This document shows, piece by piece, positions 20,228 to 32,230 of a DNA stretch of 36,883 bases. The stretch is taken from assembly GCA_032718475.1 (NCBI GenBank), contig JAUCBJ010001775.1, positions 1 to 36,883 on the forward strand. The letters are read 5' to 3'. The stretch's first letter is position 1. Each line of letters opens with the position of its first letter. The stretch comes from Nemertoderma westbladi (Eukaryota; Xenacoelomorpha; Nemertodermatida; Nemertodermatidae). The notes beneath the pieces were generated by a model, which saw nothing but the letters and a program-made list of their open reading frames with translations, did no database searches and was not told the origin of the DNA. The position numbers were made by a program, and so were the translations under genes.

Positions 20228-23200
20228 ATGGCGTCTTACCGAAAGAAATCGGGAACTCCCAACACACGATATTTCGAGTCCCCTGACATCGTCAACCAAT
20301 TTGACGGAATTCGAACCTGGCTCCAAAAAAACTTTAAAAAATACATCCAAAACGACCCTCCAACCAACCGCGGTCTCTCACAACTGACCACTCAACTGGT
20401 TCAGTTCCAAGAGGACGCTTTCGGGAGGAATGCTAACAAACCGTTGCTAACTCGACTCCCCGCTAACTTCTTTACCGATTTTAAACCCGGTGGTGCGTTA
20501 TGCCACATCCTCGGTTTTGTATTTCGCTATAAATCGGAACAAGGATGGCGTCGTTGCGACTTTGTATCTCCGGCGCGTTTAGACAAAAACGTAGAAATGT
20601 TCGTTAATCTCCATCAATACTTAACGAGCCAAAGCATTCTAGCAACTCCGGTTTGTTTCATACTCCCGCAGATTGAAACATCGTTGAAAGAGAAACTCGT
20701 TGATATCGTTAAACGGCACAATGGGAGTCTCACTGAGAACCATCGAGAGGCGACACATCTGGTCTTCCCGCCTCCACCTCCACTCCCCGATGCCGACTGG
20801 TACAGGCCGACAGCGAAGCATGGCCATCAGGTTCTCTGCCACTTCTGGTACTCGCCAGATTCGTACGATACGTGGTTGGACGCCTCGGTGGTCGGGGTTC
20901 CTGATGGGGGGAGTGTCGCAACACTCATAGAACCGGAGCCGGCGGGGTCCGGACGCGCCCGCGAGGTTAACTCCCGGTGGCTCGTGGACCTGGACGTCTA
21001 CAACGAGTGGCCCAACGAGGAGGACTACGAGATCCTCGACTCCGGCAAGGACAAGCAGTGCACCTCGCCGGCGTTGGCGCGAACCCGTCGCAGGTTCTAC
21101 CTGCTTCCGGCGGCTCCGGGACCGGGGTCCCCCCAGGACGAGTCGCTAACCGAATCCCTTCCCAGTCGGAAGCCCAGGGTCGCCGCTATTACAGGTAGGT
21201 TATCTTGTATCTGGTAGAGAGAGTGAATAGTGAGGTAGGCCTAGGTGTTCGCCATAATAGATTACTTTATATTTTTAATTACATTTTTGTTATAAATTAA
21301 TTATAAAACTTATTAAGTATAAAACTATAATAAAATTATTATAATTTTATCATATACCGAAAACCTGTTTGAGAATAAAACACAAGAGTCGATTGAATAT
21401 GTTTAATATTTGATTTCCTTTATTTTGCACTCCTTGTGGATAGCCGAAGTCAGGCAATCAATCAATAAACTTTGCAACCGGAATCATAAAAACTGCGTTA
21501 ATTATGTTGTTAATGGAATTAACTATATTAATAAATAACCCATTGCAAAACTGTATCATGGGGCTAGTTGGAATTGGAAAGAGAAAAATAATACGACCGT
21601 CGACCATGCAATAATAACTATTTATTGTAGGGTAAATAAAATATGCTTTATTTACCGCTCGTCCCGAGATCTGTTATAAGGATGTGGCGAATGTCCGCAT
21701 CCGCGGATATCCGATCCGCATGATTTTTGGCATCCGCATCTGCACCCCTGGCATGCGGATGTTACATGCGGATGTTACATGCGGATGTAACATGCGGATG
21801 TTACATGCGGATGTTACATGTGGATGTTACATGCGGATGTTACATGCGGATGTTACATGCGGATGTAACATGCGGATGTTACATGCAGATGTTACATGTG
21901 GATGTTACATGCGGATGTTACATGCGGATGTTACATGCGGATGAGGATGTTACATGCGGATGTTACATGCGGATGTTACATGCGGATGTAACATGCGGAT
22001 GTAACATGCGGATATTACGTGCGGATGTTACATGTGGATGTTACATGCGGATGTAACATGTGGATATTACATGCGGATGTTACATGCGGATGTTACATGC
22101 GGATGTAACATGCGGATGTTACATGCAGATGTTACATGTGGATGTTACATGCGGATGTTACATGCGGATGCGGATGTTACATGCGGATGTTACATGCGGA
22201 TGTTACATGCGGATGTTACATGCGGATGTTACATGCGGATGTAACATGCGGATGTAACATGCGGATATTACATGCGGATGTTACATGTGGATGTTACATG
22301 CGGATGTTACATGCGGATGTTACATGCGGATGTAACATGCGGATATTACATACGGATGTTACATGTGGATGTTACATGCGGATGTTACATGCGGATGTAA
22401 CATGCGGATGTAACATGCGGATATTACATGCGGATGTAACATGCGGATGTAACATGCGGATATTACATGCGGATGTTACATTGGAGCGGATGTTACATGC
22501 GGATGCGGATGTTACATGCGGATGTTACATGCGGATATTACATGCGGATGTAACATGTGGATATTACATGCGGATGTTACATGCGGAGCGGATGTTACAT
22601 GCGGATGCGGATGTTACATGCGGATGTTACATGCGGATATTACATGCGGATGTTAAATGTGGATGTTACATGCGGATGTTACATGCGGATGTAACATGCG
22701 GATGTTACATGCGGATGTTACATGTGGATGTTACATGCGGATGTTACATGCGGATGCGGATGTTACATGCGGATTTTACATGCACCATCTAAGCATCCTG
22801 TCTGCGCATATCCAGCAATAACCACTCAATTAAAAAAAATGTTAATAATATTTACTTTTATATCTTAAACTTTATTTTATTTTTCTCATTAATTAATTAT
22901 TATAGTTATTATTATTATTGTTTTAATAATAATTAATAATTATTATTATTTTAATTATTAATTACAATTATTATTATTATTATAGTTAAAATTATTTCTT
23001 ACTAGATAGGCCTAACAACTTTTAAGCGATAATGGTAGCGATCATTTTATTTGTTAGATAGGGTCTAATTGTAAGATATTATAGATATTATATTATTATA
23101 TTATATTCTAGATATTATTAGGAATGAATAATAAAAGATTAGAATATTAAAATGCTGGTGTAATCTCTATATCGAAGGGAGGTCAGAAAAAAATATGTAT

Positions 23201-26200
23201 GTTTTAATAGATATATATCCTCATCCGTGCGGATGTCACCTCAGACATCTGCATCCGAATCCGCATCCGCGGCTGTCAAAAATATGACATTCGCAACATC
23301 CCTAATTTGTTGCATTAAGTTAGATCGAGGGGCGAAAAGGTAAAGAACGTGTTTTATTTGTCGTTCAATATGTAATTTAATTGTTAAAGTCATCCTTATT
23401 ATTATACTTATTAGAATATATTAATGTTTAATAAGTAATTAAACATCACACCAGTCGCACCGGCACCGCATGTATTATTCGTCCTTATTGTGATTTGTTG
23501 ATCACCAATGGAAAAGTGTCGTTGAAAGGATTCCAAATGTGTAAATTACTATTAATGTGGTTGAGAAATAGCTGATACAAGCTTACCAGCGAGAGCTGGC
23601 AATATGGACGGATCCATTGCTATCAATATTATTGTTGTAATAAATTACGCGCCTATGCAGGGAAGCCTAATAACGAAAAACGCAAAACGAACCATTGGGC
23701 AAAGTAGTACCCTCTGTACAACACAGTTATTATTATATTGTTTGTTGTAATGAATTACGCGCATAAGCAGGGCAGCCTAATAAGTAAATAATAACGTATG
23801 AGAACCCAATAGTTGTCAATATGGAGCAGACAGCTCTCCCAATTACACTGCTTCTTACTTACATCCAAACTGAACCTCTAATAGGATGTTGTCTTTGTCA
23901 AGCCAACGATATTCTGGGATTGGCTAGCCAGTATGATAATAGTATAATTAGTATAATATCTCCTCTAACTCTCTAATATATATCTTCTCCTACATTTCTA
24001 AACGAAATAAAGCGAAATTTTGCAGAAAGTATTCGACAGAATTTTGATTGAGTTAATTCTACGATTATGATCGGTCATTCTAGAATTAATTTCACTGTTG
24101 CTATGCAATCAACAGTTCCCTCGCAACCAAAACCTTGCATACACAACACAACTGGGTCCGATAACGAACCTATCATCAAAATTTCATCCAATTCCATCAA
24201 CATTTTAAGTGTAAGAAGTTGTGTGTACAAACAAACACACAAACACAAACAAACACGCGTCAGAAATAAGGACATCCACTTCTTGGATCCGTCCAATATG
24301 GGCGTTCAAAAAGTCCAGAACTTTGCATCCGTCACAGCCTGCAGGGTAGGGTATTTATTATATTTAATAAAGTACGCAATATTCTGGAAGCTGGAACATA
24401 TTGAATTATATTATAATTCGAATTTATTCTAATTGAATTATAATTCAATCTATTTGATTAACTACAAGATTATTAATCATTTTACTTCTGTAGTCGTAGC
24501 TAGTCATTTAATAAATAAAATTCCCCAGAATAGTATTTATTGCAGTGTTATTACAACTTAAGTTGACTGATTGAAGAGCAATAATCTCCATTTACCAGAT
24601 GTAAATAATGCAAATCTTATATCTGGTATCACATTGATACAAAATTTATAATATAGTTTTTAGAGTTTATATTATAAATATATTAATTCAATATTCTGGA
24701 TTTTACATATTCTGCAGTTAATAAAGTAATTTATTTACCTTCTCGTCACGAGATCTCCTGATCGAGGCTCTATAATGTAAATAAACCCATTTTATTTCAC
24801 GTAGTTATATATTAGGCCTAATTGTTTTTATAACATGCAACAACCGCTCCGATGTCTATTTCTCAGTGAAATTTTGATGTTTCTGACAGATAATTTTGAA
24901 TTCCCCTTTCTATCGGAATAAATTCACGAAGTTTCCAATTTTCATTTCCTTTAGGTACAAAAAAACGAAGAAAGTCTCCGTCTCCGCCGCCATCGGAACA
25001 AAAACGGAAGAAACGAAATAAAGTTGAGAGCAAAGAGAGTCCGTCGGGGAAAGGGTCGCGGAAACGGCGAGAGGAAGACGACGAGGAGGAGGACGCGACT
25101 CGCGATCTACCGGACCCGCCGGTACAACCGGCTGTGGAGCCGGTAGAAACGACGAGCAAAGGAACCCGGCAGGACGATCAGCTGAACCCGGTGAAGGGCG
25201 GAGCTGTAGCGGAGTTGGAGGAGGCCGAATCGGCAGTTGTGGAGGACGAAACGTCCCGAACCAACGCCGCGTCGTCCGAGGAGAAGCAACCCACGGAGGA
25301 GTACGTCACGGAGCAGACGCACCACGTTATCGTACCGTCGTACTCCGCGTGGTTCGACTACCATTCGGTCCACGCTATAGAACGCCGCTCCCTCCCGGAG
25401 TTCTTCAACCGTCGGAACCGCTCCAAGACCCCGGAGGTTTACCTCGCGACGCGCAACTTTATGGTGGACACCTACCGCCTGAACCCCCAGGAGTACCTCG
25501 CCTTCAGCTCCTGTCGTCGGAACATCGTCGGGGACGTGTGCTCCGTGATGCGGGTCTACGGGTTCCTCGAGCAGTGGGGGTTGGTTAACTACCAGACGGA
25601 CGCGGACGCCCGCCCCGTGGCCATGGCCCCGCCCGGGACCAGCCACTTCCACGTGCTGGCCGACACCCCCACCGGGTTGCAGCCCCTCCCGCCGCCCGCC
25701 AAGGCCCTCCAGGAACCCGCCGCCAAACAGCTGCTCAACATGGACCGCAGCGAGGGGAAGGACAGCGAGGTTGTTAAAGAAGGTAATATAATATAATATA
25801 ATAAAGTTTATTTACCTGTTGGTTGTTTATGAGTCATGCTAAATTAAAACTACTGACAAAGAGAAAGAGCGAAGCGATGAGTTTTACTCGCTTCTGCCGA
25901 CATCCATTCTGTATTTTTGTTTCTTTTTTTATTTATTTTACGCCAATAGATTTGAAATATTATATTTTTTAGGTAAACCTACCGAGGAGGCTACGGAGGA
26001 AGTCACAGAGGCGAGTAAACCGCTCCTCTCGGACGGGATATCCCGTCGGAAGGACGTCTACATGAGTCGACGCGCGCAGTTGGCGCGCGCTCGCAGCGGT
26101 CTACCGCAGGCGCGGGAATGGGAGGAGCAGGAGGTTGCGCTGCTGCTCGAGGGGTTGGAGATGTTCTCGGAGGATTGGAACCGCGTCTCGGAACACGTCG

Positions 26201-27873
26201 GGACCCGCGCCCAGGACGAGTGCATCCTCCAGTTCCTCCGACTCCCCATAGAGGACCCCTACCTGGAGGACTCCCGTCTGGTCGGCCCCGTCGCCTACCA
26301 ACCCACTCCGTTCAGCCAGTCCGGCAACCCGGTGATGTCCACCGTCGCCTTCCTCGCCTCCGTCGTCGACCCCCGGGTGGCTTCCGCAGCGGCCAAGGCG
26401 GCGCTCGACGAATTCGCGCGGATGAAGCGGGAAGTGCCGAAGGCCTTGGTGGAGGCGCACGTGGAGCGAGTGAAGCGGAACCCCGATAAACCCGCGTCCG
26501 ACGAGGAACTCCTCAGGAACTCCGGGATCGCGGGAACCCAGGAAGAGTTCGCGAAACCGAGTCGCGAATCCGTTAAAGTTGAATCGGTTCCTCTCCCTGA
26601 GGAGCCTCCGGCGGAGGAGTCGGAAGGCGGCGAGGTAGTCAAGGATACCAGCGAGAAGGAGAATAAAGAGGCGAACGACGTTAAGGATAACGAAATCGAC
26701 GACGAAAAGCTGAAGAAGATTGCGAACGAACCGATAAACGAAGGGGAGTTAGCGGCGGCGGCGGCGTGCGCGCTCGCATCGGCAGCCGTTAAAGCGAAAC
26801 ATTTGGCCTCGGTGGAGGAGCGGAAAATTAAGACGTTGGTGGCGCTGCTGGTGGAGACCCAGATGAAGAAACTCGAGATCAAACTGAGGCATTTCGAGGA
26901 GTTGGAGACTATTATGGACCGGGAGAGAGAGGCTCTAGAGAGTCAGAAGCAGCAGTTGTTGTCGGATCGACAGCAGTTCCATATGGAGCAACTAAAGGCG
27001 GCCGAGATGCAGGCGCGCTCGCGACAACAGCAGCAGAAACAGGTGCAGCAGTTACAGATACAGCAGTACATAGCGCAGGGGGTGCCATCTACGGCGGCAG
27101 GGGCACAGCCGGCCGTAGTGGCGGCTCCAAGCGGCGTGGCGGAGTCAGAGACGGCCTCGAAACCGGATGCCGGAAAGTGGGATGCCGGAAAACCGGAGGC
27201 CGGAAGGTGGGAGGCCGGAAAACCGGAGGCCGGAAGGTGGGAGGCCGGAAAACCGGACCCCGGAAGTTGGGAGACCGGAAAACCGGATCCCGGAAGGTGG
27301 GAGGCAGGAAAACCGGAGGTCGGAAGGTGGGAGGCCGGAAAACCGGATTCCAGAAGGTGGGAGGCCGGAAAACCGGAGGCCGGAAGGTGGGAGCCCGGAA
27401 AATCAGAGGCCGGGAGGTGGGAGGCCGGGCGGGCCGGTTGGAATGAGGGCCGTAACCAGATGGATGTCCCCCCGCAGTGGTCAACCAATCAGCAATCGCC
27501 GTGGTCCAACGAACTGGCTAAGGGAGACTCGGCCACCTCGTGGTCCACTACAGGGGACATCGCGAAACAGGCGATGGAGACGAGCGGGGGGGAGTGGGGG
27601 GCGGATAAGGGGGCATTCGCGCCGTCCCAGGGGGGGCAGTTCCAGCCGTCCCAGGGGGGGCAGTTCCAGCCGTCCCAAGGGGGGCAGTTCCAGCCGTCCC
27701 AAGGGGGGCAGTACGAACCCCCCAGGGCCCCCGCCCCTCAGACCCCTGATGACCCCTTGATGGAATCCTCCGTGGATTGCGACGTATCCATGGATGAGAC
27801 CAGTATGGAGGGTGTTGATGACGATGAAGTTGTCGACGACGGGGCTGATTTGGATGAAGATCCCGATGATTGA
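20228..27873 (+). CDS. SMARCC: SMARCC (BAF155/BAF170) SWI/SNF core subunit, 3 exons
   Basis: Coding exons 20,228-21,194, 24,955-25,782 and 25,973-27,873 join to 1231 codons, close to vertebrate SMARCC proteins (1105-1214). Both introns are phase 1, splitting Gly323 and Gly599. The start ATG has A at -3 and G at +4 and follows an in-frame stop. Domains: N-terminal MarR-like/BRCT/chromo module (about 5-290; [42 protein letters not shown]); basic [11 protein letters not shown] stretch (325-335); SWIRM (445-537; [20 protein letters not shown]); SANT (646-691; [18 protein letters not shown]); [33 protein letters not shown]; coiled coil (878-963; METQ-like [19 protein letters not shown]). In known complexes SMARCC dimers scaffold assembly of BAF/PBAF in the nucleus. 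The C terminus differs from vertebrates: nine tryptophan decapeptides (about 999-1088), four PSQGGQFQ units (1149-1180), then an acidic tail. Exons are GC-rich. Confidence 0.96.
21679..23303. mobile_element. Inverted-repeat element enclosing the 13-bp satellite
   Basis: AAGGATGTGGCGAATGTC at the left and the complement of AGGGATGTTGCGAATGTC at the right (23,286-23,303) match at most positions. Just inside both ends are CGCATCCGCGG-type words. The AGGGATGT terminus resembles hAT ends, but I find no 8-bp target duplication and no transposase. The enclosed satellite seems to have expanded from the element's own GCGGATGT words. Confidence 0.5.
21751..22787. repeat. 13-bp satellite (ATGCGGATGTTAC)n, about 80 units
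   Basis: Units alternate between GATGTTAC, GATGTAAC and GATATTAC forms. Where TTAC and TAAC forms meet, GTTACAT-GCGG-ATGTAAC makes a 7-bp-arm hairpin. Because 13 is not a multiple of three and the unit lacks stops, long meaningless open frames exist in several frames. It lies wholly inside SMARCC intron 1. Confidence 0.95.
23526..24400. mobile_element. Diverged, split copy of the 15.2-kb MITE family
   Basis: AAGGATTCCAAATGTGTAA and TTGAGAAATAGCTGATA (23,526-23,579), then ATGGGCGTTCAAA and TTTAATAAAGTACGCAATAT (24,298-24,392), occur in the same order as in the left arm at 15,185-15,330. About 700 bp of other sequence separates the halves, suggesting an insertion into an old copy. The assignment is by eye. 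Confidence 0.45.
25783..25972 (+). other. SMARCC intron 2
   Basis: This is a 190-nt AT-rich intron with donor AAG|GTAATA and acceptor TATATTTTTTAG|GT, phase 1. A pyrimidine-rich tract precedes the acceptor. No element is visible inside it. Confidence 0.92.
27172..27441 (+). repeat. In-frame 30-bp minisatellite encoding [10 protein letters not shown] repeats
   Basis: Nine consecutive 30-bp units in SMARCC exon 3 encode decapeptides of the form G-R/K/S-W-E/D-x-G-K-P-E/D-x. Trp, Gly and Lys-Pro are nearly invariant; the last residue varies (A, P, V, S). All six frames stay largely open because of the GGAGGCCGGAA core, which creates misleading overlapping frames. Confidence 0.95.
27622..27717 (+). 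repeat. In-frame 24-bp repeat encoding PSQGGQFQ
   Basis: Four 24-bp units encode PSQGGQFQ (the last ends QYE). DNA identity between units is very high, including GGGGGG runs, so copy number is probably polymorphic. Confidence 0.93.
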
Positions 27874-27990
27874 ACATAAACGAACTGGAATATCTTCAGT
27901 TTATTTTGGTTTTATTAATTATTAACTCATCTAGATATAGTTGTTATCATTGTATCTCTGTATTCCAAAATTGTAACGTTACTTTTTTTG

Positions 27991-28020
27991 TGTGTGTGGG
28001 GGGTAACCCCCCACCCACAC
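27991..28020. repeat. GTGTGTGGGGGG/CCCCCCACCCACAC hairpin in SMARCC 3' region
   Basis: A GC-rich imperfect inverted repeat with a TAA loop lies about 120 nt after the SMARCC stop codon, followed by a C-run and a GGAAAAAA stretch. It may fall in the 3' untranslated region. Function unknown. Confidence 0.6.
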
Positions 28021-28401
28021 CCCCCTCGGAAAAAAATTCATAATTTTTTTTGGCATTGCATCTTGATCAATAATTACTGAATGAAAATACAAAAAGTGAC
28101 CGAAAGATATTATGAAAATGAACACGCTGGTTCCAAGCTAGACCTATTAGCAGCGAGTTATATGGCACATTTTATACCGCTCATATAGAATAGAGCATTA
28201 ACTATGCAGTGGATAATGGAGGATGACAATTCACATTGCTGTTCATTCAATAGTGAAATCATTTTTAGCAACAAAAGTTTCACATTTTGCTCTTTTCCCA
28301 TCGGCCATCGTTTCGATTGTTTAAATGTTACAATTTTGGAAAACAATTATTTGCTTTACTTGTTGGCGTTGTAAAGTCTCCCTCACTACGATCGTTTCTG
28401 T

Positions 28402-28407
28402 AATAAA
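28402..28407 (+). terminator. Candidate SMARCC polyadenylation signal
   Basis: AATAAA at 28,402 is the first canonical signal I find after the SMARCC stop, giving a 3' untranslated region of about 550 nt. A second AATAAA is at 28,508. Neither is confirmed by a cleavage site. Confidence 0.35.
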
Positions 28408-28413
28408 CAACTC

Positions 28414-30004
28414 GGATTAACTCGGAACAACTCGGATTTAAATAGTGATGGATTTGCATAAATAGTTTCACTGCGTTTTATAATGTATTCAATGTAAATT
28501 CCAAAAAAATAAATCTGCAGTTCTATATTATTTTTATTTAGTTATTTTTTACTCTTTCGGCGTTGACTAACTTCAGATATTCCTTCACATGATGTAAATC
28601 TGGCAGTAAAAGCAGCTGGTGGAATTCTAATTCCATTCGGTATGTTTATGTAATCTCCCAAGAAATAATCATTCATTATAAACCCAGAGAAACTCTTCTG
28701 ATGGTAAATCTCCACAACCTTCTAATGAATGTGTTGTCATGGCACTTTAACCTATTTTTGTGAATTTTTTTCGTTAAACTAGTCTTATAGTTGTCGTTTA
28801 ACGTTTTGTCTTGTTTACCCGGAATCATTCAGACACTTTTTAGTATCTGATTCTAAATATTATATTTATTAGAGGTCGGAGGTAAATTAGTCATAATCAC
28901 AAATTTCATTCTTCAACACAACAAACAGCACCCCGTATTAATAATAGTTTAAGCGCAAGGGTAGGCCTATACAAGGTCCGAGAGATTAGCTTGGAAATAG
29001 CGATATCAAGTCATGTGGCAGTAAATCTTTGTTTTTCATTTTATACTTAATGAGATTATGAGAATATGTCGATCATTTTGTTTGGTTCGATTGAGCCAAA
29101 ACGTTCCTGGTTCATAGTTTCGGTTTATTTGGTTTCCATCCGAAATGGCTGGAATAAAACTTGATTAAATAAACTAAAGTTCTATGAATTAGAGATAATG
29201 ATTTATTTACCTCCTTGTTTATATTGTTTATTTATTGTGTCAGTTGATTTTGTGTTGTAAAAGTTTCAAAACGGTTAATACAAATAATGTTAGATACGAG
29301 ATTCCTATACTTTTTATTTCATGTAACTATAACAACCGAACCGGTCAGATATAGAGGAAAATTCTTCGCAAATAACAGGACTTTCGTTTATTGTTAGTAG
29401 CGTGTCAAGTAACCTGCACCTTTGCCATTCCCTTAATTGATATTTTAACATTGGGACGAGATATTTATTCGCCGAGATGGGATTTGGGTCAAGTCACCCC
29501 CCCCCCCCCCCCCCCCCCCTATTTATGTCAAATATTATTGGGAATCCTAAAAAATACGGAAAAAGAGTTTCTTTGATAAAAAATGCAGTTAAATTATTTT
29601 TGTTACATTGTGTCAACTTATCAGCGTTGTGATGAATTACGCGTATCGCTGCAAGATTCCACTTTGCAGCGTTTCCGCCCATAGGACGGAACGCTGCAAA
29701 GTAATCAATAACCTGGAAATATCTTAAATTACCGTATTCCAGAATGTATTATTTCCATTTATATTAATGCGTGCTTCTTTATTCAATAAAGTAGCACGTG
29801 TTTACATAATGCGTGCGTCCAGTTTGCAGTGACGGGACTAGCTACTGTATGTAAATAATATATTGTTTAACGTGTAAGACTGTATTCTATATGTCGAAAC
29901 GTCCTATAGCAGACATTTTAGAGGCAAGTGTGCATTCAATCAGTAAAACTAGGTACGATAATGAACAGAATTTAAATGCCCAAACGACAATTTTCACAAT
30001 GATA
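28414..30004. other. Intergenic stretch with poly-C and a hairpin
   Basis: No gene is recognisable. It contains a 23-nt poly-C run (29,497-29,519) and an inverted repeat (ACTTTGCAGCGTTTCCG at 29,661 with CGGAACGCTGCAAAGT ending 29,702). The word CGCTGCAAAGT recurs in both copies of the 432-bp duplication. Confidence 0.45.
29497..29519. repeat. Poly-C tract, 23 nt
   Basis: This uninterrupted run is the longest of six C/G homopolymers in the window. Confidence 0.9.
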
Positions 30005-30436
30005 AGTTGACATAATGTAACAAAATTACATACATCATTGCGTGCAAAGGACACTTTTCAGCGTTAAAGACCCTTGCTTATTTATGTAAAACTCCCTCGC
30101 TGCGCTCGATCGGTACATAGATGAACTCAGGTCATAACGCTGCAAAGTGCTACTTTTCACACAATGATGTAAATAGTTAATTATTGTAAGATATCTCAAT
30201 AAAATTTAAAATATTTTATCACAAAAGTAAAGCTAGTGAGTTAGTTATAGTTAGTTAGGTAATTTTAAGAGAATTAATATATTATAAAGTAGGTCTTGTG
30301 GCGAGTACAATACTCATACAGTGAGAAAAAGTAGTTTCCCACATTCCCATTCATCTTCCCACATTACCATCCACATTCCCATTTTCCCACATTCCCATCC
30401 ACCTTTCCACATTCCCATCTTCCCACATTCCCATCC
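30005..30436. repeat. 432-bp direct duplication, copy A
   Basis: This segment matches 32,231-32,662 at a constant offset of 2,226 bp with no indels. I see two differences: 30,009 G/C and 30,208 A/C. It ends inside the first units of the 20-bp array. It contains no gene. Confidence 0.93.
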
Positions 30437-32228
30437 CTTCCCACATTCCCACCACCTTCCCACATTCCCATCCACCTTCCTATCTTCCCACATTCCCTTC
30501 TTCCCACATTCCCATCCGCCTTCCCACATTCCCATCCACCTTCCCATCTTCCCACATTCCCATCCACCTTCCCATCTTCCCACATTCCCATCCACCTTCC
30601 CATCTTCCCACATTCCATCTTCCTACATTCCCATCTTCCCATATTCCCATCCACTTCCCACATTCCCATCCACCTTCCCATCTTCCCACATTCCCATCCA
30701 CCTTCCCATCTTCCCACATTCCCATCCACCTTCCCATCTTCCCACATTCCTATCTTCCTACATTCCCACCATCTTCCCACATTCCCACCACCTTCCCACA
30801 TTCCCACCACCTTCCCACATTCCCATCCATCTTCCCACATTCCTATCCACCTTCCCACATTCCCATCTTCCCACATTCCCATCCACCTTCCTACAATCAC
30901 ACCTTCCTAAATTTCCATCTTCCCACATTCCCATCTTCTACATTCCCACCACCTTCCCACATTCCCATCTTCTACATTCCCATCCACATTCCCATCCACC
31001 TTCCCACATTCCCATCCACCTTCCCACATTCCTATCTTCCTACATTCCCACCATCTTCCCACATTCCCATCCACATTCCCACCACCTTCCCACATTCCCA
31101 TCTTCCCACATTCCCATCTTCCCACATTCCCACCACCTTCCCACATTCCCATCCATCTTCCCACATTCCCATCCATCTTCCCACATTCCCATCCACCTTC
31201 CCATCTTCCCACATTCCCTTCTTCCCACATTCCCCATCCACCTTCCACATTCCCATCCACCTTCCCTCACATTCCCATCCACCTTCCCATCTTCCCACAT
31301 TCCTATCTTCCTACATTCCCACCATCTTCCCAATTCCCATCATTCCCATCCACATTCCCATTCCACATTCCCATCCACCTTCCCACATTCCCACCACTTC
31401 CCACATTCCCATCTTCCCACATTCCCATCCACCTTCCCATCTTCCACATTCCCTCTTCCCACATTCCCATCCACCTTCCCACATTCCCATCCACTTCCCA
31501 TCTTCCCACATTCCCATCCACCTTCCCATCTTCCCACATTCCCTATCTTCCTACATTCCCACCCTTCCCACATTCCCATCCACTTCCCATCCACTTCCCA
31601 TTCCCATCTTCCCACATTCCCATCCACCTTCCCACATTCCCATCCACCTTCCCACATTCCCATCTTCCCACATTCCCATCCACTTCCCACATTCCCATCT
31701 TCCTACATTCCCACCACCTTCCCACATTCCCATCCACCTTCCCACATTCCCATCCACCTTCCCACATTCCCATCCTTCCCACATTCCCATCCACCTTCCC
31801 ACATTCCCATCCACCTTCCCACATTCCCATCCACCTTCCCACATTCCCATCCACCTTCCCACATTCCCATCCACCTTCCCACATTCCCACCACCTTCTCC
31901 ACATTCCCATCTTCCTACATTCCCACCACCTTCCCACATTCCCATCTTCCTACATTCCCATCCACATTCCCATCTTCCCACATTCCCATCCACCTTCCCA
32001 CATTCCCATCCACCTTCCCATCTTCCCATCCACCTTCCCATCTTCCTACATTCCAACCACCTTCCCACATTCCCATCTTCCCTCATTCCCATCCACCTTC
32101 CCACATTCCCACCACCTTCCCACATTCCCATCCATCTCCCACCTTCCCACATTCCCATCCACCTTCCCATCATTCCCACATTCCCTTCTTCCCACATTCC
32201 CATCCATTCCATCTTCCCATCTTCCCAT
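30340..32228. repeat. 20-bp minisatellite (TTCCCACATTCCCATCCACC)n, 1.9 kb
   Basis: Blocks of TTCCCACATTCCCATC alternate with CACC, TTCC or single-unit variants. The sequence is strongly strand-asymmetric, pyrimidine plus A on the plus strand and G-rich on the minus strand. Because stops are absent from the unit, a 641-codon plus-strand frame (His/Pro/Ser) and many minus-strand frames (Trp/Gly/Met) exist; these are not genes. Confidence 0.95.
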
Positions 32229-32230
32229 AC

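Larger units (their letters stand above)
21195..24954 (+). other. SMARCC intron 1
   Basis: The intron is 3,760 nt long, donor AG|GTAGGT and acceptor TTTCCTTTAG|GT. It carries a 13-bp satellite, (TAA)n-type simple sequence (about 22,890-22,985), a diverged MITE copy and direct repeats around TTGTTGTAATRAATTACGCG (about 23,634 and 23,745). Retention would add five codons and a stop shortly after the donor. Confidence 0.9.

Noticed and set aside
21684-22792. Cys/Met/His-rich repeat proteins of up to 218 codons
   Set aside because: They come from the 13-bp satellite inside a SMARCC intron; several frames are open at once.
24067-24432. 121-codon plus-strand frame in SMARCC intron 1
   Set aside because: It overlaps the diverged MITE copy, lacks recognisable similarity and has AT-rich, non-coding composition.
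26101-27877. Long antisense and overlapping frames in SMARCC exon 3
   Set aside because: They are shadows caused by high GC and 3n repeat units; only the SMARCC frame shows conserved domains.
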